Origin: Hesseltinella vesiculosa
Lineage: Eukaryota; Mucoromycota; Mucoromycetes; Mucorales; Cunninghamellaceae
Direction of reading: 5' to 3'
Assembly (NCBI GenBank): GCA_002104935.1
Contig: MCGT01000005.1
Coordinates: 186,001 to 250,000, forward strand
DNA length: 64,000 bases
Under the pieces are notes generated by a model. It saw only the letters and a list, made by a program, of their open reading frames with translations. It ran no database searches and was not told the DNA's origin. How positions within the stretch are numbered: position 1 is the first letter of the stretch; each line of letters opens with the position of its first letter. Of the stretch, positions 55,113 to 64,000 are shown piece after piece. Both the position numbers and the translations under genes were made by a program.

Positions 55113-58100
55113 ATGGACGATCCTGGCAAAAGATCCCTGGACTCTGATTATACAAGACCTGCCAAAAAGCGAGGAGTCTCTAGACCAGCATCGCCATCAG
55201 GATCTCCCTCTCAAGACCAAGATGAATCCATGACCGCCTTCCAGGTAAAATAAAAAATGAATCGTTTTGCAGCCTTGTGTTGTTTACTCACAGGTTTGCT
55301 TGTAGGAACCACTCAACATCTTTCGCAAAGATGCCATTTCAAGACAATGGAAAGAATACATGGTAAGCTTGCTTTGCATACAAAGGACGCATGGTCCAGT
55401 GAATGGGCAGCTGCATTTTGTTGTTGTTGTTGACCCTTTCCATTGTTACTTAGCGTTCTTGCCAGCGACTGAGAACCCGTGTCCAAGATACTGAACAGAG
55501 AAAATCAGACACAAGCAATCAACTGCAGTCATTGGAATCTCAATTCGAACAGGTAAACTGAGAGGAAGTATTGGCAAACAGGAGCTAAGTGAAGCTTTTT
55601 TTAATTCTTGGCAAACAGTTGCAAATGGATCTGCAACGCTTATTGAATGATTACACCCTAGAACGAGCCAATGCTCAAGAAAATCACTATGGTAAAAACG
55701 ATAAAGTACAATGGAAAGAAACCAAGTCAGCTCACACCCGTTTATTTCCAACAAAAAGATATCGAAGCCATATTGACCGAGGACTGGATTGACTCTCGAA
55801 CCAGCCTGATGAACAAGGCTCTGAAACAAAGCAAAAAATCAATGCATGGACACAACAAAGAGCTGACAAGCACTGTCAGCAGCTGGACCAACAAACGAAA
55901 ACATCTCTTGGAGCATTTAAAGGTGCAGCCAGGTAACGCAAAAAAAAAAAAAAAAATTGAGCGGCCACGGTTTATCGCTTTCTTTTTATGTTCTTAGAAG
56001 GGGATCGAATGGATAAATATCAACGTGCTTTATCCATGTGGCTCCAAGATCGCGAACTATTGACAGAATCCGGCCACCAGTATCGAATGTACTATCTCAA
56101 GGTAGATAAAAGTCGTGTCATGTTGTCAACGTGAAGTGGCTCATTTCTTTTCAAATTAGTATTTGTTGCTTGGCGAAGAATTGCAACTGTACAACAGTCG
56201 ACTGCGCGTCTCTCAACAAATCATCCACCGTACACAGCTGGACCTGGCCATGGCCGAAAGCCAACTGGCCACCAAAGACCAAGCTAACCGAGAGGAAAAA
56301 CAGCCGGCGACCGACCCCGTTTTACCAGTCAGCTCTACAGCCATCACCACCCACCCTCTACCAAGCAACTCAGAAGACCCCTCCTTCGAGCTCAGCGCAC
56401 CCTGGCCATCCAATGGCGTGAAATCGAAGACATCAAGGACGACCGCATCAATCTGAAGCAGCAGCTTGTGCAACTGGAGTTGGACCTGATCCAGATTCCT
56501 GAAGCCATCCTGTACAAGTCGTCTGTTTGCCATCGCTCTTTCCCACTCCGTGAATTTCAAATGGACCGTGCCCAGCACCTTGGCAACCAAGTCGACAAGC
56601 TGCAGCAGGAAATGGAGGATATGGTACGCAACCGCCGACGCGACATCATGGAGATGGAGCACGAACAAGACCGCATGACCAGCACCCTGCGCGCCGAGCT
56701 GAGCGACCTTGAGAAAGACCTAACTTCCATCCGTGGCCAGCGCGACGATCTCCAATGCAAGATCGAGCTGATCAAAGCCACCACCCAAGACAACCGATGC
56801 TCCTCCAGAGAATGGCAACATCTCACTGAAACCCGCAGCCAATGCACCGCTCACCTTGAAACGCAGGTCTTGCGTTCTCTGCAAAAAGCTGCCGCCTGCA
56901 CTGGCTCGAGTGATTTCTACCAATTTGTCATGTCTCTCACCAAACCCGATCTCATCTTGGATGACTTGCGAAAAGAAAACCTGTAAGCATAAGAAAAGCC
57001 GTCAGTAACTTGGCGCTGGGAACGGCTGAACTCATTTTTTTTTCTCGTCTTGTCAGATCCTTGGAGGAGCAAATGCGAGAATGCCGTCAAAATGTCCAAT
57101 CTACCCACAGCCTGACACCCGACCAAGTCGCCTTTCTTCAAGAAGAGGCTGCTTTACATAGCACCCTGGCACAGCTGAACACCCGACATGCCCAGTTTAT
57201 AGACTTATACGGCTTCGACCCGATCAATGATGTCCCAGAACTGACGGCTCTGCAGTCCCGGCTTACCAAAGAACAACAAGACATGCAGGCTGCTCGACAA
57301 CGTATCGAGTCTCTGGAAAAGGTATTTTTAATCATGCTCTCCTGCCCTGGGCTCATGCTTCCTTTTCACTTTAGACGGAAGTCCAATTGCTGAACGAAAT
57401 CGACAATGTGGCCAAAGCCTATGGTGATTACGAAGAACAGAACATGGCTCTGATCAATACCTTGGCTCAGAAAGAAGATGACCTAATCCAATTGCAACAT
57501 GATGCAAGTGCCATGACGGAAATGGGCGATGGCACAGTGAATCATTGACATGTCTGACCCCCCTTTTTTTTCATCTTCCATAGAAAGTCAAGTTCAGCCA
57601 CACTTTTACAGCATTAAACAAATCCAAGGATGCCTATGCCATGGTGGCAAATGCTCTGACGAAGCAGATCGAAAGACAAATGGCTTATATCAAGGAATTG
57701 AACGAAAAGGAAAAGAGCGAAAATCACCAAGCTGGCCTGTACGAGCGACAGATCGCGTCGGCACAGACTGCATGCAAAACCTACCAGCAAAAGATCGCTG
57801 AATTGAAGGAGCTACTTGATCAACACAAGGACAAGACCCGACTGGCCAAGGAGCGCGTGGGGGACCTTGAAAAGTCTTTGCTCGAAATGGTGCGTGTCCT
57901 CGAACAAGAATCGTTGGCCCGGCTACAGCAGGAAGAAGAAATGATGTGTTTGCGACACAAGATCGAACGTGATACCAAGGTCGATACTCCCACAGAGATC
58001 CGGCTTCGAAAAGAAAAGGAAGAATACCGATCCCTTCTCAACTGCAGTTCTTGTGGCACCCGTCTCAAGTCCCACGTCCTGATGCGCTGCATGCATACCT

Positions 58101-58204
58101 TTTGCAAAGACTGCTTGGATATCCGGATTGAAACAAGGCAGCGACGTTGTCCCACTTGTAATGAAAACTTTGGCATGAGCGACATGCGTCAATTTTATCT
58201 CTGA
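55113..58204 (+). CDS. BRE1: BRE1 E3 ubiquitin ligase for histone H2B
   Basis: Eleven exons give 802 residues: 55113-55244, 55306-55362, 55454-55552, 55619-55691, 55759-55932, 55998-56101, 56160-56327, 56396-56982, 57057-57321, 57375-57503 and 57584-58204. Nearly the whole protein is coiled coil, as in BRE1/RNF20. The C-terminus is a C3HC4 RING: LNCSSCGTRLKSHVLMRCMH, TFCKDCLDIRI, RRCPTCNENF, ending MSDMRQFYL. The family monoubiquitinates H2B (Lys123 in yeast) with Rad6, which promotes H3K4 and H3K79 methylation. Length lies between yeast (700) and human (975). Two joins are tentative: 56328-56395 uses a weak GTCAGC donor needed to restore frame, and the 57504 join uses a GC donor (an alternative GT donor at 57537 adds 11 residues in frame). 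Confidence 0.88.
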
Positions 58205-58501
58205 CATCCCCTCCCCCCATCATCACATCGCTATTCACTTGCATCAGCTCTGTATTCCCCCTAGCCTCTCCTACTATCTTTAGTCCTCCCCTTGGTGTTC
58301 AGCCAGTCTCCATCTTAGCATGCTTAATTCTTATTTTCATCAATATCGCGAATAAATTGTAACGCATCCCAAATGAACGTCGTTCAGGTGAAGTACTGCA
58401 ACGCCATGACATTTCAAAAGCCGACATGAACCAAAAAAAAAAAAAAAAAAAAAAAAAACTCTTCCCCTCTTGCAACATATCAATTTGGCCAATTTTCATC
58501 A
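58205..58501. other. Spacer between BRE1 and the PPR gene
   Basis: Contains a run of about 27 A residues (58433-58459). No gene is seen. The PPR start codon lies about 40 bp after the run. Confidence 0.5.
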
Positions 58502-60298
58502 ATGCTATTGCCGGCTTTGCGATCAATAGCAAGAAGTCCTTGGAAAGGTAATGCCCTAGTGCTTGTTGTTGCTAGGTTCCTACTTGGCTATCGCTAACGC
58601 TCTCTCATTTTTTTTTTTAACAGCCAAAGGTGTAATGCCCTGGTCTCCACAAAGGATGTTCATGTCAACTGTTACGAGCCACACCACACCAATCACTTCA
58701 TTACAACACGCCGAAAAGGAACTAGAGCTGCTTACAATGAGTGATTTAGACAATCCTGCCAAGTTGGAGCGATCAAGATCCATACTTCAGCAACTGGACG
58801 CCAGCAATCTCAAGCCCAATCTTTCAATCTATGATCGGTTACTGGACGTGCATGGCTCTCAGAAAGATCCGAGTGTGATGCTGACTCTCTTTGATCTCAT
58901 GGCCCAGCACAACGTCGATCCTCCTCTTGATTTTTACCACCGTGCTCTCCATGTAAGTAGCCCCTCGAGATCGCAGAAAGTAGAGCAACTCATTTCCCTT
59001 TGTACGCAGTTTTCCGGGCGAAATGCAAATTGTGTGGTGCAAGCCCAGCTGCTGGATCTCATGGACCAGCGACAGTTACCATATACCATTACCACGTATG
59101 AATACATGATCCGCTGTGCAGCGAAGAATATCGAGCTGGAGCGCGCACTGGACATCCTGGACCGCATGGTTCAGCAAGACATGGTGCCGACCGAGTCGAG
59201 CATATTTGTTGCGCTACTCTTGGCCATCGACCTGAGAGAACCTCGTGAAGCTGATCGACTTTGGCAACTTGCTCATCGGTTCCACCCTACCTCACCCAGT
59301 ATGGCCACCCATGCTCTGTCTGTGCTAAGGTTGGCTGCTTATTTGGATCAGGTAAAAAGTGCACTTCAAGCAAACCAGCAGTTAGCTCACACTTTTGCTA
59401 GTATGAGTTAGTTCGAACCTACTGGCGATTGGTAGTGACAGAAAATAATCGTGTTGTGGATGATGGCCTGGGCAATTTGGCGATCATGACAGCAGCAAGA
59501 GCAAAAGACGCACAACTGTCGTACGATATCATGCTGCATCTGGCCGAAAATGGCTTCCGGTTGACGGAGCATCACTTCTCCTGCTTGCTTGATGCGTTTG
59601 CCTCGACCTTGGACATGAATCATACCTTCCGTGTGTTCGAGGCCATGCGCACGGCCAGGATCCCGGTGACCAAGGCTACAGGCGTGTCGGTAGCCCGTCG
59701 GCTCGGCAGCGACGTCAACGCTATCCACCTTGCTCGCCAGGCACTGCAAGACATTTATACCCAATTTGGCTGTGTGGATATTATGGCCTTCAACATTGTC
59801 ATCCATGCCTTTGCACACCACGGCGATTTGGACGAAGCCTTGCGCACCTATGACATGGCCGCCGATCTGGCCATTGTCCCCGACATCGATACCCTCGAAG
59901 CCCTGCTAGACGCCTGCGTCCACTCACGAAATGCCGACAAAGGCACTGCTCTCTTCCACGAATTCCTTCAGCAGAAGAAGCTCGAGCCGTCCACCAGCAC
60001 CCTGTCAAAAATGATTGTCCTGGTCTGCACCGAGCACAGCAATTATGAGGCCGCCTTTACGTACCTAGAACAAATCAAGAAGCGTGGTCAGCTACCTTAT
60101 CGAGGAGCCTATTACCGCCTGGTCAAGAAGCTTGCAGCCTGTGACGATCCTCGACTTGCCCTAGCCGTCAAGGACATGGAGGCCTGCGGCTACACCCTCT
60201 CTACTCATCTGCAAGCATACATTGCTGACAAGGCTAGTCTCAGCGAAAAACGCCGCGCACTGGCCTCTTCCCAGCCCACAGTGGTCAGCTCCACTTGA
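58502..60298 (+). CDS. Pentatricopeptide-repeat protein, probably mitochondrial
   Basis: Four exons, 58502-58547, 58624-58952, 59010-59351 and 59402-60298, give 537 residues. The spliced N-terminus MLLPALRSIARSPWKAKG is basic, hydroxylated and free of acidic residues, as in mitochondrial presequences. It appears only when the 46-nt first exon is joined. The rest is a string of helical pairs with PPR spacing: LKPNLSIYDRLLDVHG, LPYTITTYEYMIRCAAKN.ELERALDILDRM, TEHHFSCLLDAFAS, DIMAFNIVIHAFAHHGDLDEA and LEALLDACVHSRNADKG. Fungal PPR proteins of this size bind mitochondrial RNA for processing, stability or translation. The specific orthologue is not clear and I assign no gene name. Confidence 0.82.
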
Positions 60299-60570
60299 TG
60301 TACAATAGCCCCCTTCATTATCATATAGATTCATCCACATAATAAATCATCTGCATGTTAATCAAACCAATCACCACAAGAGCAAAAAAAAAAAAAAACC
60401 ATGTTTGCATGGCTCATCTACGATCCATTGGATTGGCTCCAAATGTATAATGACCCCATCGTGCTAGGAGTAGTACAGATGTATTTGGCTAAACATTCAG
60501 CTACAGAGGGTGAGATAGTTCAAAAAGAAAATGGAAGATTTTGGGTTTTACTCGGTAGTGGCGGACAGAT
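60299..60570. other. Convergent 3' spacer
   Basis: Lies between the stops of the PPR gene and the HEAT-like gene. It contains an AATAAA-like signal at 60340 and an A-run near 60385. No gene is seen. Confidence 0.5.
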
Positions 60571-63500
60571 CTAACAAGCAACGAACTCCTGGACATAATC
60601 CCAGTGGCGTTGCAGCATAGACTGGGGACAGCCACGCAGGCTTTGGACAATCACAGCCTTGATGGAGCACTCGGGTAAGAGCTGCGCCAGTTTGATTAAT
60701 CGTCGCATAAGCTAGCAGGAAAAAAAAAAAAAAAAAAGAAACGTTGAAGCTAAGTGTGCCAGTCTCTTGTCCAGAGCATTCTATGTGTCTTACCTGTTGT
60801 TCGGTATCCAAATTGTTGGCAGCATAGATGCTGGCAGACAAGAAATAGCTTGTATCGGCTGCAATCAGGGGTTGGTGGTGCGTTTGGCTGGCAGACCAAA
60901 GTGCCGACAGGCCGACGTAGAGGAAGTGTGGGTCCAGAGCGACATCCATCGTATCGTTGGAAACGGCGGCGACAATCAAGACGTCCAGCAGTCGGATGAC
61001 CCAGCCAAGGCGTTCGGAAGGCACCTGCGAGGACAGTGCAGCGTACATCACGGTCCAGACGTCGTCTGGCAGCTCGGGCATGCCGGCAAGCACAGTCAGA
61101 ACCTCGGTCAGCTTAGAGGGTTGCAGGGTAATAACGGCATGCGTTCGCACCGCAACCAAGGCAGGGTTGTTGCCCGCCTTCAGCCATGCGCTCAAGGTCT
61201 GGCCTTGCAAAAGATCGTCCAAGGTGCGTAAGCTGACGGCTGCAGATAATTTCACAATCGACAACGGACACGTGTTTGCCGCAAGCATCTGATCAGTCAA
61301 GTTGTCTCTGATCTTGTCTTGGATATCTCGAATCAGCTGGCGGTGCTGTTCATCTTTGGGCGTGATTGTGACATGCTGTTGTACTGTTGTGAGCCATCGT
61401 TCCTAATGCCATGAGGAAAAAAAAAAAAAAAAAAAAGGCAGTGAGGATCAAGTCCCTGGTGGATCGCCAGAGGCTCGTACCTGGAGGTGGACAGGCCAGT
61501 GCCAGAAGGATTGAATATAATGCAAGAGGATAGAGAGTGTGCGGAGGGGTGAGACAGCGATCTTTTTCGTAATGGCAGCCATGCCACGGCGCTGGAATGT
61601 ATCTTCTTGCTGGGCAAGGCCGCTGAGTGCAAGCAGTTTACCAAAGCCGTTGGGGCCAACACAGGCAGGCAAGAGAATGGCCGGATACTTATTGCTAGTC
61701 ACATTGAAGTTGTTGATTTGGCGAACGCGCGTCAGCTCCTGCACCAGATATTCACAAAGGGATGACGATGTCGAAGCATGGGCGGCAGCAAAATCAAAGC
61801 AATGCTGGCTGGTGACCAGGTGGCTCGAGATGCCGCCGAGACGACTCAGTGAACGGAGCACAGGGAACCAGTTCACAGGCGGCAGTGGGCCAGGTACCTC
61901 TTTTAAGCAAATCAGAAGCGGGTCGACCACTTGTTGGAGTGTATCAGGATGAGCGTGCAAGGCGTGCTCGGTATCGTCGGCAATGCTGGCCAAGGTATCA
62001 AAGATGGCGCGCAGATAGCTCGTGTTGTTGTTGAGGCGCTGGTATGTGCTTGGTTCAATATGGGTCGCGCCAGCGGAGGCGCTGGAGGCCGTCGAAGACG
62101 TGCCGGAGAGCTGTTCTTTGGCCTGTTGCGCGTCGGCGGTCACTTCCAGCACAAGACCACAGAGCACGGCAGCCAACCGAGCTTGCTTCAGCTGACCATA
62201 GTCACCTTGAAGACCGGCCATGGCAGCCATTGCTTGCACTGCCGGGCGTTGGGGTTGGTAGTGATCGGCTTCGCGCGCGAGCACATCCAGGGTTTCGATC
62301 GATTTGGAAGGATGCAAGAAGTCGACACCCAGGAATGGACCAATGGCCAGGGGCGACTGAAGAGCATCGGTTTGAACGGTTTGTAGTTGTTGGTACATGC
62401 GCTGTGACTCGTCTTTGCCCCGGAACAATGCTTGTTGGTGGGCAATGATGCTCATGGGCATGTCGATGTGATAGCGATCAGCAGGTGCCCAGCCCATGTT
62501 GCTTGCCATAGCCCCGGCGGTGTTGACCAGCTGGATCAGTTTGTCGTCAAATTTGGCTGAGCCAAGGTGCGAGGCATAGGCACCCACCCACAGAGATCCA
62601 TAGACGTACATGTGGTTGACACTTTGTTGATCTTGGATGAATTCGTCCAGAAGCCCCGAGGCGATGGAGACCAGCGCATGCATGCGGCGGTCGGCAGCAA
62701 AAGGCGCGCAGGCAAGCATCACGCCCAAGGCTGCGCTCGAGGTTAGGCGTCGGATGTCGTTTGAGATTTGCATAAAGGCGTCGTTGCTGAGAATGCCCAT
62801 GGCGGTTGTGGGCGTGGGCCAGGTGGTCAGGGTGCTGAAGATGGTGCCGACAGCGTGGCCTGTTGCAAAGCCTGTAAGGTCTAGCGCTGTTTCGGTGCCA
62901 GATGATTCGGTATAGCGCTGTAGAAGGTCGCGGGCGGTGTCCCAAAGTTGCTGAATCAGCTTGTCGTCGACGACCATGTAGTTGGCCAGCTGGCCAAGGC
63001 AGTACCTCGCACCGTATTGCACTTCTTCGCTGGTTCGCTTGGACTCAAGCGACAGGTACTGGGTCGTCAGGATACGCCAAAGGTCAGAGACAAGGCTCGT
63101 GGCTTTTGACGGGGCGCGCTGATACAGAGCAGACATGAGGCCTAGAGACGTTCACGAGGAGAACGAGTAGAGTTGTCAGGGCCCACGATCCTCTTTCCCA
63201 TGCGTCATCAGGTTCTTTTTCTTTACCTGTCAGAGCCATCCACAGATTGCAGGTCAAACCAGGTAGAGTGCTCTTTTCCAAACGAGACATGAGGTCTTGG
63301 AAAAGGAAGATGCCACGGGTTTCGGCATCTTGTTGCAGCACGGACGTGAAGAAGGTATGCCAAGTGCGTGGACTGGACAGTCGAACGAGCAGATGGTCTG
63401 TAAGGGCGATGTCGATCAGACCGGTATTCATGCACCGATACCATTTGGTGCGCGAAAGGTCGGCTGGAGATGGCTGGTGCTGGTCGAATCGGTCAGTGAC

Positions 63501-63940
63501 AGCGGCCATGGTGGCAGCTTGCAAGGTGGCAATGGCATAACCTGATCGAAGGCCAGGGGCGACGTTGGCTTGCTCCCACACGCGGATCAGCGAGCGAGCC
63601 AGGTCGTCTTCTGTGGGCGTGGTGGATTCTTGTGTATGGGAGGTGGTGTCGGTCTTCTTTTGATCCTTGCTGGCAGCTGCTTCAAAGAGGCGGCGTTGCA
63701 GATGGTCCAATTCGTGCGATACCAGCGCTTGCAGCAATGGCCGCATTGTGTGCAAATATTGCGGGCGGTCCAGCAACAGATCCTTTGGTTTTTCAGGCAT
63801 ATACTCCATCACATCTGCCATGGGGAAGCGAGCCAAGGCCAGGAAAGCAGCTCGGCACACCTTTTCATCGTCCACTTGGGTCCAAGGAACCAGATATTCT
63901 GAAAGGATCGTTTGAACGAACTCCAAATCGTGCTCAGTCA
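60571..63940 (-). CDS. Large HEAT-like protein, possible focadhesin homologue, C-terminal 1040 residues
   Basis: The gene enters from the right edge. Visible exons are 63940-63227, 63141-61481, 61402-60794 and 60711-60571, joined by GT-AG introns with consistent phase. The AG just above 63940 shows another exon lies outside the window. The 1041 codons encode alpha-helical, leucine/alanine-rich sequence without transmembrane segments. An early segment, CRAAFLALARFPMADVMEYM followed by PEKPKDLL, resembles the repeat block of focadhesin-type proteins (DUF3730 region). The remainder shows HEAT/ARM-like helical pairs such as ARYCLGQLANYMVVDD and WFPVLRSLSRLGGISSHLV. It ends QRHWDYVQEFVAC. The focadhesin assignment is by eye and tentative. 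In animals focadhesin stabilises the SKI mRNA-decay complex. Confidence 0.6.
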
Positions 63941-64000
63941 CTACATGGGAGGTAAAAAAAAAAAAAACGAGTCAGGTTCGGCCCGGGTGGCGAATAAGGG

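Overview
The window is fungal nuclear DNA. Genes carry many short GT-AG introns (about 48-95 nt). Single-gene products typical of fungi are present: a Zn2Cys6 transcription factor, an F-BAR/SH3 cytokinesis protein, a Cbp3-type bc1 chaperone, uL3, AP-3 mu and BRE1. The retention of a ZZZ3-like SANT/ZZ protein and a possible focadhesin-like HEAT protein, with very long A/T homopolymers in introns and spacers, suggests an early-diverging (Mucoromycota-like) fungus. That placement is inference. All gene models below were spliced by hand from the sequence, with frame and phase checked across each junction.

Layout. 1-23 kb is gene-dense: end of an FCP1/Nem1-type phosphatase (+), Cbp3/UQCC1 (+), PSP1-domain protein (-), uL3 (-), an inverted pair of tRNA-Ala(AGC) genes, a HAL-like kinase that lacks the DFG aspartate (+), a ZZZ3-like protein (-) sharing a 157-bp divergent promoter with AP-3 mu (+), BUB1 (-), and a large Cdc15/Imp2/Hof1-like F-BAR protein (+). 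A Tc1-type transposon with intact 42-bp terminal repeats (21708-23101) follows; its transposase is broken in a homopolymer.

24.5-47.5 kb is an accessory, repeat-dominated island. It starts with a 12.8-kb tandem satellite array (23 junctions, unit about 525 or 577 bp, with higher-order blocks), flanked by decayed units. Next come short dispersed repeats, a decayed gene near 41.2-42.0 kb, two large palindromes (43.24-44.22 and 45.98-47.33 kb), a decayed pogo/Tigger-like transposase, and a stray satellite fragment at 45.9 kb.

48-64 kb is gene-dense again: a TMX-like ER thioredoxin (+), galactose-1-phosphate uridylyltransferase (-), a Zn2Cys6 regulator (-), an unknown acidic protein (+), BRE1 (+), a mitochondrial PPR protein (+), and a large HEAT-like protein (-) running off the right edge.

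The genes are unrelated housekeeping functions (respiratory assembly, translation, vesicle traffic, mitosis, cytokinesis, chromatin, galactose metabolism), not a functional cluster. The most unusual parts are the satellite array, whose every unit carries an intron-like signature joining two open frames, and the palindromes beside it.
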